Source: Cellulomonas sp. Leaf334
Lineage (GTDB): Bacteria; Actinomycetota; Actinomycetes; Actinomycetales; Cellulomonadaceae
Length of the DNA stretch: 64,000 bases
Direction: 5' to 3'
Assembly: GCF_001424195.1 (NCBI RefSeq)
Contig: NZ_LMOO01000001.1
Span: 1,842,812 to 1,906,811, forward strand
Of the stretch, positions 32,595 to 39,944 are shown one piece after another. Position numbers and translations under genes: made by a program. Numbering within the stretch: the stretch's first letter is position 1; each line of letters opens with the position of its first letter. The notes below the pieces were generated by a model. The model was not told where the DNA came from. It was given only the letters and a program-made list of their open reading frames with translations, and did not search any database.

Positions 32595-33812
32595 TCAGGC
32601 GATCCGCTCGAGCCAGGCCCGCAGCGGTCGGGTCCCGTCGTCGCCGGCCATCGCGGCACGGACCGCCTGGGCACCCTGCCGCAGGGTTGTCGACGAGGCG
32701 GCGTCCTCGATCCGCGCGGCGAGCTTCGCGGCGGTGACCTGCTTGACGGGCAGCGGGCTGCTGGCCGCTTGAAGCGCGGTGAGGCGTCGCGCCCAGAAGG
32801 GCTGGTCGGTGTGGATCGGTAGGGGGACCGACGGCACCCCGGCGCGGAGTGCCGCGGCGCTGATGCCCGCACCGGCCTGATGGACCACGGCCGCGGCGCA
32901 GGGCAGGAGCCACTCGTGCGGTACGTCGCCCACGTGGAGCGCCCGGTCGGTGCCGAGGCGCTCGGCGACCTCCCGGAGCTGGTCGCCCTGGAGCACGACC
33001 CGGTGGGTCCCGCTGGTGAGCGCGTCATGGACCGCGTCGGCGACCGCGGCGCCGGGCGGGAGGCTGCCCAGCGAGACGACGACGGGGGCCGGGCCGGCGG
33101 ACAGGAAGTCCTCGAGCTGCGCGTCGGGGCTCCAGAGCGGTGCCGTCGGCGGCCACCAGAACCCGTCCAGGGTGAGGGACGACGGCCAGTCGCCGGGGCG
33201 AGGGAGGACGGCCGGGCTGATCCCGTGGTGCACCGGCAGCCCTTGCTCACGACGTCGGCGCTGCGCGGTACGGCGGGCCTCGGGAGGCAGGCCCAGCTCA
33301 GACCGGATCCGGGCGCACGCCGGGTCGTAGGGGGTGCGCACGAGCTGCGAGAGGCGACCGGCGAGCCGGTTGCCGATCGCGCCCAGGTCGTGCGCGCTCG
33401 CGATCATCGGGGGGTAGTCGCGGCTCGGCTGCGCGGGTTGCAGGAGCGCCTCGGCCGACGGGACGCCCAGGTGCTCGGCGAGGTCGTGACCGTACGGCGA
33501 GATGGCGTTGGTGAGGACCGCATCAGCCCCGGGTGCTGCCGCGAGCGCCGCTGACGCCGCAGCCTCCATGTAGGTGCGGAGCGACTCCAGGTAGGCCCGC
33601 ACCCCCGGCTTGGACGCGGGATCCGTACCTGGAGCCGGGGTGAGCGTCGCGGTGACGGGGACGTGCGTCGCGCCGGCGTCGCGCACGAGGGTCCCGTACT
33701 CGGTGTTCGCGACGATCGTGACGTCGTGCCCGTCCGCGACGAAGGACGCGGCGAGCCCGGCTGCGGGCGCGACGTCGCCGCGGGTACCGGGGGCGAGGAC
33801 GAGGACGCGCAT
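32595..33812 (-). CDS. UGT/MGT-type glycosyltransferase (GT1 family)
   Basis: I start at ATG 33812, with AAGGAGA five nt upstream, giving 405 residues; the frame stays open further upstream without family similarity. The N-terminal Rossmann half begins MRVLVLAPGTRGDVAPAAGL. The C-terminal donor-binding half has VHQAGAGISAAALRAGVPSV and PLPIHTDQPFWARRL, the macrolide/UGT-type signature. Such enzymes glycosylate small lipophilic compounds, often inactivating antibiotics. The co-transcribed TetR regulator supports a ligand-inducible detoxification role. Confidence 0.88.
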   Translation of the reverse strand: MRVLVLAPGTRGDVAPAAGLAASFVADGHDVTIVANTEYGTLVRDAGATHVPVTATLTPAPGTDPASKPGVRAYLESLRTYMEAAASAALAAAPGADAVLTNAISPYGHDLAEHLGVPSAEALLQPAQPSRDYPPMIASAHDLGAIGNRLAGRLSQLVRTPYDPACARIRSELGLPPEARRTAQRRRREQGLPVHHGISPAVLPRPGDWPSSLTLDGFWWPPTAPLWSPDAQLEDFLSAGPAPVVVSLGSLPPGAAVADAVHDALTSGTHRVVLQGDQLREVAERLGTDRALHVGDVPHEWLLPCAAAVVHQAGAGISAAALRAGVPSVPLPIHTDQPFWARRLTALQAASSPLPVKQVTAAKLAARIEDAASSTTLRQGAQAVRAAMAGDDGTRPLRAWLERIA

Positions 33813-33821
33813 CAGATCTCC

Positions 33822-33847
33822 TTTGCGAACAGTGTTAGCAAAGGCTA
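33822..33847 (-). promoter_or_regulatory. TetR-type operator and promoter of the glycosyltransferase-TetR operon
   Basis: TTTGCGAACA-g-TGTTAGCAAA (33822-33842) is a 21-bp palindrome with one mismatch per arm. Directly upstream on the minus strand is a -10 TAGCCT (33842-33847), so the operator covers the transcription start. The operator ends next to the Shine-Dalgarno of the glycosyltransferase. Confidence 0.72.
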
Positions 33848-34019
33848 CCAGGGTGACGCGTGGAGTCGTCGCGCCACGCGACGCGTCCCTCAGGACCCTG
33901 AACCGTTCGTCTGGTCGTCCTTGTCGGTCTCGCGGGGTGGCACCACTGTCTGCCGCGCGATCCGGTGCGGGTACGGTCGTGCCCGCTGACCCGGGAGCTC
34001 CGGGCGACGGGAGGGACAC

Positions 34020-34568
34020 ATGCGTTCGTCGGTCGTGGTGACGATGGTGGTCGCCGGTGTCCTCGGGCTCGCCGGGTGCACGGGTGGCGACGACCCGGAG
34101 CCGTCCGGGACGGGCTCGGCGGCGGCGGACGCGCCGGGCGGGACGGTGCAGCAGGCCGGCACGGTCTTCGACGCCACGTTCCCGGTGCCGGGCGACCCCG
34201 ACGCCGCGGTGCGCGTCGAGGTGGAGCCGCTGGTCGTGCAGGGCAAGACCATGGAGCTGCGCGTCTGGTTCACGCCCGACGACGACTCCCTCGCCGACGG
34301 TGAGACCGTCAACATCTACGGGATGACGGGCGACGGTGATCTGCGCCCCGCGCTGAACGACCTGGAGCACCTGACGCAGTACTTCGTCCTGAGCGAGACC
34401 GGGCAGTACTGGGAGACGGACAACGTGTCCGCGAAGGCCGCCGACGGCGAGCGGGTGCTCTACCAGGCGTGGTTCGCGGCACCGACCGAGCAGGTCGAGG
34501 CGCTCGACCTGTCGCTGGTCGCGTCGTGGGCACCGTTCGAGAACGTCCCCGTGACGTACGAGGACTGA
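34020..34568 (+). CDS. Lipoprotein sharing a domain with the following OmpA protein
   Basis: The 182-residue product has a lipoprotein signal (VVAGVLGLAGC, Cys ~20). Its C-terminal domain (LRPALNDLEHLTQYFVLSET, GQYWETDN, LSLVASWAPFENVPVTYED) is clearly homologous to the C-terminal domain of the next protein. GAGGGAC precedes ATG 34020. The stop is 3 nt before the OmpA gene, so the pair is co-expressed. The two shared domains may interact or bind the same ligand on the cell surface. Confidence 0.82.
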   Translation: MRSSVVVTMVVAGVLGLAGCTGGDDPEPSGTGSAAADAPGGTVQQAGTVFDATFPVPGDPDAAVRVEVEPLVVQGKTMELRVWFTPDDDSLADGETVNIYGMTGDGDLRPALNDLEHLTQYFVLSETGQYWETDNVSAKAADGERVLYQAWFAAPTEQVEALDLSLVASWAPFENVPVTYED

Positions 34569-34571
34569 GCC

Positions 34572-35675
34572 GTGCGACCGATCGCCCGTCGACTGCCGGC
34601 TGCGGCCGCGCTCACGCTCGTCGTCGCCGTGCTCGTCTCCGGAGCCTCCCCGGCGACGGACGACGCGACGCCCCTGACGCTGGACGACTTCCCTGCCCTC
34701 ACCGAGGGCGTCCTGACCAACCGGCTGTTCGCCGTGCGGGACTACAGCGGGTCACCGGCGTTCTTCACCGTGCGGCCCTACGAGGCGGACCCGGCGATCC
34801 GGCAGGTGGAGCAGGTCGAGCAGGAGCAGGACCAGACGTCGGTCACGCTCGCGTCGGACATCCTCTTCACCGTCGACGGCAGCGACCTGTCCGAGCCGGC
34901 GCGCGCGGCGGTCGGAGGGCTCGTCGCCCAGGTCCCCGCGGGGGCCACAGTCACGGTCGACGGGCACACCGACTCCGTCCTCGACGACGCCTACAACCAG
35001 GCGCTGTCGGAGCGCCGCGCTCAGTCGGTGGCCGCCGCGGTCGCTGCGGCCCGTCCGGACGTCGTGCTCGACGTGCACGGGTACGGCGAGTCGCGCCTGC
35101 TGGTCCCCGAGGAGGGCGAGGACGTCGCCGACGACCGCGCCCAGAACCGTCGCGTCGAGCTCCGGTACTCGGGCGCGCCCCCCACGCCGACGGCGTCCGC
35201 GGCACCGTCGGGCACCCTCGGCAGCGCGGCCGCGGGGCCCTACGGAGACGCCGGCCTCGTCGTGCCCGTACCGGAGTCGCTCGAGATCGAGCAGACCGTC
35301 GACGCCCCTGGGCGGCCGGGCGAGAAGCTGCGCGTCGGGGTGGAGAGCCTCGAGGTGCGCGGGGCGTCGATGCGGCTGCGGATCGTCGTCGAGCGGCTGG
35401 GCGGTTCCAGCGAGCCGGCGACGCTCTACGAGCTGATGGACCGCAGCCCGCTGCGCCCGACCGTCGCGGACCGCACCCGCCTGGTCGAGTACCGCACGCT
35501 GTCGAACACGGGCCAGCGCTGGTCGACCGACGAGCTGGCCCTCGACCTCCTCCCCGGCGTGCCCGTGCGGTTCGAGGCGACGCTCCCGGCACCGCTCTAC
35601 CCGACCGAGGCGCTCGCGGTCAGCGTCGACTCCCGCTGGTCGACGTTCGAGGACGTGCCCGTCGCCTTCCCCTGA
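34572..35675 (+). CDS. Exported OmpA-domain protein with extra C-terminal domain
   Basis: The 367-residue protein (GTG start) has a signal peptide (~1-26), an OmpA/MotB peptidoglycan-binding domain at ~95-199 (VTVDGHTDSV, N-x-x-LSERRAQSVAAAV, VHGYGESRLLVP, A-QNRRVELRYS), and a C-terminal domain (~225-367) homologous to that of the upstream lipoprotein (LVEYRTLSNTGQRWSTDELA, DSRWSTFEDVPVAFP). It should be anchored non-covalently to the cell wall. The pairing with a membrane-anchored relative suggests a bridge between membrane and wall. Confidence 0.87.
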   Translation: MRPIARRLPAAAALTLVVAVLVSGASPATDDATPLTLDDFPALTEGVLTNRLFAVRDYSGSPAFFTVRPYEADPAIRQVEQVEQEQDQTSVTLASDILFTVDGSDLSEPARAAVGGLVAQVPAGATVTVDGHTDSVLDDAYNQALSERRAQSVAAAVAAARPDVVLDVHGYGESRLLVPEEGEDVADDRAQNRRVELRYSGAPPTPTASAAPSGTLGSAAAGPYGDAGLVVPVPESLEIEQTVDAPGRPGEKLRVGVESLEVRGASMRLRIVVERLGGSSEPATLYELMDRSPLRPTVADRTRLVEYRTLSNTGQRWSTDELALDLLPGVPVRFEATLPAPLYPTEALAVSVDSRWSTFEDVPVAFP

Positions 35676-35760
35676 CGGCTCACCGGGCGTCGGAGTGGTG
35701 GGGTAGATGTCGGGCCGGCGCCGAGGCGTACGCCGTGACGGCGACGGTCGCCTGGGCCGC

Positions 35761-36396
35761 TCAGGCGTTCGAGCTCCGGTCGATCCCCAGGGTGGCGACG
35801 AGGTCCTCGTGGAGCTCGAACCAGACGCGGTGGCAGGAGTCGACGTCGGTGCGGTCGACCCAGCCGGTGTCTCCGGCGTGGGCTCGGCGTCGCGCCGCGG
35901 CGAACCGGGTGTCGTAGCCCTCGAACCGGGCCAGGAGCCGCCCGAGCCGGTCGACGAGCGGCGTGAGGCCCTGCTCGATCGCGGCGAGCTCGTCCAGGAC
36001 GCGGGTGTCCCACGCGGTGTCGGCGTGGTCGTTGGTGGCGAGCCGGTCGTCGGGGGTGGGGCGCAGCTGCCAGGCCGTGCAGGCGCGCTGGAGCCGTGCG
36101 TTCAGCGGCAGGAAGTCGCCGTGGACCTCGCGGACGTCGTCCTCGCCGTCGCAGGAGGAGAGCTCGGCGGCGAGCAGGCGCTCGTCCTGGGCCCGCCCGC
36201 GGTCGGTCAGGGACCAGCCGCCGAGGTCGGCGAACGCGGCGTGTTCCACCCAGCCGTAGGCCTCCGCGTCGCGCAGCAGCTCCTCGGTCTCGGCCGGGTC
36301 GAGGTCGAACCGACGGGCGACCGTCGCGGTGTCGGCGAACCCGACGATGCGCACGGCGTGCAGCGTCAGCAGGTCGGGGGCTGACTCCCGCGTCAC
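35761..36396 (-). CDS. Winged-helix transcriptional regulator-like protein
   Basis: The start is GTG 36396, overlapping the upstream gene's stop by 4 bp, giving 211 residues. The N-terminal ~75 residues look like a winged helix (LLTLHAVRIVGFADTATVAR, RFDLDPAETEELLRDAEAYG, WVEHAAFADLGGWSLTDRGR). The rest is helical with a LERLLARFEGYDTRFAAARR-like segment. It forms a coupled pair with the HTH gene at 36393-36785, and both are divergent from the PEP-synthase-like gene, which they may regulate. Confidence 0.7.
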   Translation of the reverse strand: MTRESAPDLLTLHAVRIVGFADTATVARRFDLDPAETEELLRDAEAYGWVEHAAFADLGGWSLTDRGRAQDERLLAAELSSCDGEDDVREVHGDFLPLNARLQRACTAWQLRPTPDDRLATNDHADTAWDTRVLDELAAIEQGLTPLVDRLGRLLARFEGYDTRFAAARRRAHAGDTGWVDRTDVDSCHRVWFELHEDLVATLGIDRSSNA

Positions 36397-36785
36397 GACG
36401 CCGTCTCCCGTCGGGCGGTGAGCCTGGCGTAGTGCTGCTGGCACGCCTGCCGCGACCTGAACCCCATGGCCTCGGCGATCTGGGCCCAGGTCAAGCCTGC
36501 GCTGCGGGCGACGAACAGCAGGCCGTCCTCGAGCCCGTCCACCTCGGCGCGCGCCGCGGGCATCAGGGTGAGGGCACGCAGGAGGTCGTCGGAGGTCAGG
36601 TCGCCCGAGCGCCACAGGGCGAACTGCACGAGGTCCACCGCGGACGGAGGGACCGGTGCGGGACGCCACGGGCGGTCGTCGAGCCGGTCGGCACCCCGGT
36701 GGAGGAGCTGCTCACGTGCGTCGTGCTCGCGCCGGGCCTGCGCCTGGTCGGCGGCGGCCGCGTCCTTGCTCTGCATGCGCGCCAT
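36393..36785 (-). CDS. Helix-turn-helix DNA-binding protein
   Basis: The 130-residue protein ends with a clear helix-turn-helix (GLTWAQIAEAMGFRSRQACQ, then QHYARLTARR). The first ~50 residues are a charged Arg/Asp/Glu-rich segment. Its start codon is only ~17 bp from the start of the divergent PEP-synthase-like gene, so both mRNAs are probably leaderless or nearly so. It likely binds this shared region. Confidence 0.78.
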   Translation of the reverse strand: MARMQSKDAAAADQAQARREHDAREQLLHRGADRLDDRPWRPAPVPPSAVDLVQFALWRSGDLTSDDLLRALTLMPAARAEVDGLEDGLLFVARSAGLTWAQIAEAMGFRSRQACQQHYARLTARRETAS

Positions 36786-36789
36786 CGTG

Positions 36790-36808
36790 CATAGTCAACA
36801 GAATGTTG
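36790..36808. promoter_or_regulatory. Overlapping divergent promoters with CAACA-gaa-TGTTG dyad
   Basis: On the plus strand CATAGT (36790-36795) ends 7 nt before ATG 36803. On the minus strand GACTAT (36791-36796) ends 5 nt before ATG 36785. The dyad CAACA-gaa-TGTTG (36796-36808) and the repeated GTCAAC give a plausible operator that covers both starts. Confidence 0.5.
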
Positions 36809-37936
36809 TCAACGACCCTCGTCCCGCTGCACGACGCCGTGCCTCGGACGTGCGGGGGAAAGGCGGGCGCGCTCGGCGCACTGCTGCGCGCGGGGCTGCC
36901 GGTCCCGGACGGGTTCGTCCTCCCGATCGCCTACCGCCCGGTGGACGGTGCGCTCCCCGACGACCTGCGCGCCGCCCTCGGGAGCGCACCGGTCGCGGTG
37001 CGGTCCTCGGCGGACGACGAGGACACCGGCCTCGCGTCCGCGGCGGGCCAGTACGAGAGCGCGCTCGGGGTGCAGGGCGTCGACGCGGTGGTCGACGCGG
37101 TCCGCGCGTGCTGGGCGTCGTTGCACTCGGCCCGGGCGGTCGCCTACCGGGGCGCGTCGGCCACGAGCCCGAGGATGGCGGTCCTCGTGCAGCGCCACCT
37201 GGACGCCGAGGTCTCCGGGGTGATGTTCACGCCCGGGGGTCCGGGCGGGCCGACGCAGATCGAGGCGTCCTGGGGGCTCGGCCCGAGCGTCGTCGGCGGC
37301 ACGGTCACGCCGGACGCCTACCGCGTGGACGCGGACGGGACGGTCACGCGCACGGTCGCGGACAAGCGGACCCGCCTGGACCGGCGCGGCACGCAGGTCG
37401 TGACGAGCGACGTCCCCGAACCCGACCGCCGTCGACCGACCCTCGACGACGCCACCGCCGCCGGGCTCGCGGGCCTCGGCCGGAGCATCGCCGCGGTGCT
37501 CGGCGGACCGCAGGACGTCGAGTGGGCGCTCGTCGGCGGTGACCTCTGGGTCCTGCAGGCCCGGCCCACCACCGCCGACCTGCCCGAACGGCCGTCGCGC
37601 CCGGTCCGCTCGCCCGCGACGCTCGTCGGGACACCGGGCAGCAGCGGCACCGCGACCGGTACCGCGCGCGTCGTCCGCGGTCCGGGTGACTTCGCCGGTG
37701 TGCGCCCGGGCGACATCCTCGTGTGCCCCTGGACGGACCCGAGCTGGACACCGCTGCTGCGCCTCGCCGCCGGGGTCGTCACCGAGACCGGCGGGGTGCT
37801 GTCGCACGCCGCGATCGTCGCGCGCGAACGTCGGATCCCCGCCGTCCTCGGCATCACCGGCGCGACGACCACGCTGCACGACGCCACGACCCTCACCGTC
37901 GACGGCACCGCCGGCACGGTCACGAGGCACCGATGA
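36803..37936 (+). CDS. PEP-synthase-like protein (ATP-binding plus mobile His domain)
   Basis: The 377-residue protein joins a PPDK_N ATP-grasp domain (~1-255; KAGALGALLRAGLPVPDGFV, AVRSSADDEDTGLASAAGQY, WALVGGDLWVLQARPT) to a PEP-utiliser swivelling domain (~270-377) with the phospho-carrying His335 in TETGGVLSHAAIVARE. The PEP/pyruvate TIM barrel and the antibiotic-binding middle domain of rifampin phosphotransferase are both absent. It therefore resembles compact Rph-like or PEP-synthase-related phosphotransferases with unknown acceptor. It overlaps a phosphatase gene by 4 bp. Confidence 0.83.
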   Translation: MLSTTLVPLHDAVPRTCGGKAGALGALLRAGLPVPDGFVLPIAYRPVDGALPDDLRAALGSAPVAVRSSADDEDTGLASAAGQYESALGVQGVDAVVDAVRACWASLHSARAVAYRGASATSPRMAVLVQRHLDAEVSGVMFTPGGPGGPTQIEASWGLGPSVVGGTVTPDAYRVDADGTVTRTVADKRTRLDRRGTQVVTSDVPEPDRRRPTLDDATAAGLAGLGRSIAAVLGGPQDVEWALVGGDLWVLQARPTTADLPERPSRPVRSPATLVGTPGSSGTATGTARVVRGPGDFAGVRPGDILVCPWTDPSWTPLLRLAAGVVTETGGVLSHAAIVARERRIPAVLGITGATTTLHDATTLTVDGTAGTVTRHR

Positions 37937-38553
37937 GGACGGCCAGGGGCACGCGTCACCTCTACCTCGCCCGCCACGGCGAGGCCGACGCGTTCGGCGA
38001 GCTCACCGACACGGGCCGACGGCAGTCCGAGCTGCTCGGTGAGCGTCTCGCGCGCGTCCCCGTCGACGCCGTGTGGCACTCACCCCTGCCGCGCGCCGTC
38101 GCCAGCGCGCACGAGGTCGCCCGGCACCTCCCCGGCGTCCCCGTCGCCGCGGCCCCCGAGCTGGTCGACCACGTACCGCACGTCCCGCCCCCGAGCGAGA
38201 TCCCGACGCCGTGGCTCGGCTTCTTCGACGGCTACGACGCTGCCGAGGCGGCGTCGGGGCGTGCGACCGCGGACGCCCTGGTCGCCCGGTTCGCGTCGGA
38301 GGTGGACCCCGTCACCGAGAGCGGCGACACGCACCTGGTCCTCGTCACGCACGCGTTCCAGATCGCCTGGCTCGTGCGGGACGCGCTCGGTGCACCCCCG
38401 TCGCGCTGGCTCGGGCTGAACAGCGGGAACGCCGCACTGACGGTCATCGAGTACCGGATCGGCCTGCCGCCCGCGCTCGTGGTCTTCAACGACATGAGCC
38501 ACCTGCCGGCCGCACTGCGCTGGACAGGTTTCGCCGACGTCGTCAGGCCGTAG
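37933..38553 (+). CDS. Histidine phosphatase family protein
   Basis: The 206-residue protein has the catalytic RHG motif (HLYLARHGEAD), the second His in LVTHAFQIAWLV, and acidic DAVWHSPLPRAVASAHEVA typical of phosphoglycerate mutase-fold phosphatases. It is translationally coupled (ATGA) to the PEP-synthase-like protein. The pair could make and remove a phosphate on the same substrate; that is inference. Confidence 0.9.
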   Translation: MRTARGTRHLYLARHGEADAFGELTDTGRRQSELLGERLARVPVDAVWHSPLPRAVASAHEVARHLPGVPVAAAPELVDHVPHVPPPSEIPTPWLGFFDGYDAAEAASGRATADALVARFASEVDPVTESGDTHLVLVTHAFQIAWLVRDALGAPPSRWLGLNSGNAALTVIEYRIGLPPALVVFNDMSHLPAALRWTGFADVVRP

Positions 38554-38556
38554 CGC

Positions 38557-39351
38557 TCAGGGCTGAGGCGGCCCGTCCACGCCGTGCACGGGGTCCGTGC
38601 CCGCGCGGGGCGGGAAGGGTTCCCAGGTGCCGGGGTTCAGCCGCAGGGTGCAGCCCTGCGCCACGGCGCGGTCGGTCAGGTCCTGGGCGGGGTAGCCGTC
38701 GGCGACCATCGCGTCCTCGACGGCGCGGGCGATGCGCTCGGGGTGCCGGCTGCCGAGGTACCACCACACGAACGGGGTGCGGCGGGCCCGGGAGCCCGGC
38801 CGGACCGCGTCGGTGACCTCGACCACGCCGGGGAGGTGCCGCCACCCGCCGAGGGCGGAGTCCAGGCCGTTGAGGGCCAGGGCGGTGCCGCTGGCGGCGC
38901 CGTGCCGGAAGTGCGGCGACGACGACGTCCGCCCCGGCAGCCGACCCAGCAGGTTGGAGCGCCGCACCACGCGGACGCGGCCGGGGTCGATCGTGGACCA
39001 CGGGATCACGAAGGGTGACTTCGTGCGCATCCCGACGACCAGGCCGTGCTCGCAGACCCGGTGCCGCTCCGCGACGCCGACCCCGACCAGCAGCGCGACG
39101 AAGAGCAGGAACGTGCAGCCGACGGCCGCCGCGACGATCCGGCCCTGCGCCTCGGGCAGGGCGACGGCCAGCGCGCCCCAGGGGAGCACGACGACGGCAG
39201 CGAGGATCCAGAAGACCGTGCCCGGCCAGGAGCGGAACGTCGCCCGGACGGCACCCATGTCCTGCCGGCCCTGGTCGGCCACGGCCAGCAGGCGGTCCAG
39301 GGACGCGTCGTCGGGGCCGCCCAGCTCGAGGAACTCCCGCTCACCGCTCAC
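38557..39351 (-). CDS. Two-helix membrane protein, last gene of a coupled trio
   Basis: The 264-residue protein has two membrane helices (~44-62, FWILAAVVVLPWGALAVAL; ~72-92, IVAAAVGCTFLLFVALLVGV) and a long cytoplasmic C-terminal region (~95-264) with a PH-like start (EHGLVVGMRTKSPFVIPWST) and conserved-looking RTPFVWWYLGSRHPERIARA. It overlaps the upstream small gene by 4 bp. I recognise no named family. Confidence 0.72.
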   Translation of the reverse strand: MSGEREFLELGGPDDASLDRLLAVADQGRQDMGAVRATFRSWPGTVFWILAAVVVLPWGALAVALPEAQGRIVAAAVGCTFLLFVALLVGVGVAERHRVCEHGLVVGMRTKSPFVIPWSTIDPGRVRVVRRSNLLGRLPGRTSSSPHFRHGAASGTALALNGLDSALGGWRHLPGVVEVTDAVRPGSRARRTPFVWWYLGSRHPERIARAVEDAMVADGYPAQDLTDRAVAQGCTLRLNPGTWEPFPPRAGTDPVHGVDGPPQP

Positions 39352-39515
39352 GGTGCGGCCAGGACGTCGTGCCAGTACGTCAGCACGGACTCACGGTCGG
39401 CGCCCCGGTAGCCGACGTCGTCGCCGACGGCCGTCGAGACGTAGGAGCCGTGCGGCCCGGTGAAGACGCCGCTCCAGGTCTCGCCCACCGTGTCACCGAA
39501 GTCCAGGCGGGTCAC
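39348..39515 (-). CDS. 55-residue protein in a coupled trio
   Basis: GTG 39515 overlaps the stop of the preceding 49-residue gene, and its own stop overlaps the start of the membrane protein gene, both by 4 bp. The protein (LDFGDTVGETWSGVFTGPHG…YWHDVLAAP) has no signal or membrane segment. Coupling at both ends and normal codon usage support it as real; function is unknown. Confidence 0.62.
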   Translation of the reverse strand: MTRLDFGDTVGETWSGVFTGPHGSYVSTAVGDDVGYRGADRESVLTYWHDVLAAP

Positions 39516-39661
39516 CGTGAGCGCAGCAGCTGCTCGCGGGCGGTCGTCGAACCGTCGGCGAGGCCCTGGACGATCGCTGCCGTGGCCACCACGACGCCGC
39601 CGATCGCGGCGAGCGCTGACTCGGCGGCGGCAGCCACCTGGCCGTCCCCGGCGAAGACCAT
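39512..39661 (-). CDS. 49-residue helical protein, first gene of a coupled trio
   Basis: ATG 39661, with a GGGGGTGGG ribosome-site-like run upstream, opens a 49-residue protein (VAAAAESALAAIGGVVVATA) with one hydrophobic helix. Its stop overlaps the next gene's GTG by 4 bp. It may be a tiny membrane or WXG-like helical protein. I cannot assign it. Confidence 0.55.
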   Translation of the reverse strand: MVFAGDGQVAAAAESALAAIGGVVVATAAIVQGLADGSTTAREQLLRSR

Positions 39662-39789
39662 GCCCACCCCCTGCTGGATCGTGCGGCGCTCGCCCGGCCG
39701 CGACCGCACACGTTACCGACCTGCGCCCGTCCATCGGTCCGGTACGGGGGGATCTGTCACCCGGACGGCACGCGCGGATCCGTCCAGCA

Positions 39790-39805
39790 CTGTGATCGTG
39801 CACAG
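39790..39805. promoter_or_regulatory. Palindromic site 1 upstream of the galactanase gene
   Basis: CTGTG-atcgtg-CACAG, 16 bp, with perfect 5-bp arms. It resembles CRP/GlxR-type sites. Its centre lies exactly 80 bp before that of site 2. The surrounding 39662-39944 gap has no gene. Confidence 0.5.
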
Positions 39806-39869
39806 CGACCCTGGGTCCCGAACAGAACGAAAGGGTTAGGCGACGGCGCACGCCATGGGAGGCTCGCTA

Positions 39870-39885
39870 CTGTGAGCGATCACAG
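39870..39885. promoter_or_regulatory. Palindromic site 2 upstream of the galactanase gene
   Basis: CTGTGA-gcga-TCACAG, 16 bp, with perfect 6-bp arms, 59 nt before the GTG start at 39945. The TGTGAGCG half resembles LacI-type operators and the whole resembles CRP/GlxR sites. It is a good candidate for sugar-responsive control of the galactanase. Confidence 0.6.
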
Positions 39886-39944
39886 GGTGGAGCACGCCTC
39901 ACGGTGGGCGTTGCACACCGCACGACAATCACTGGAGATTGCGC

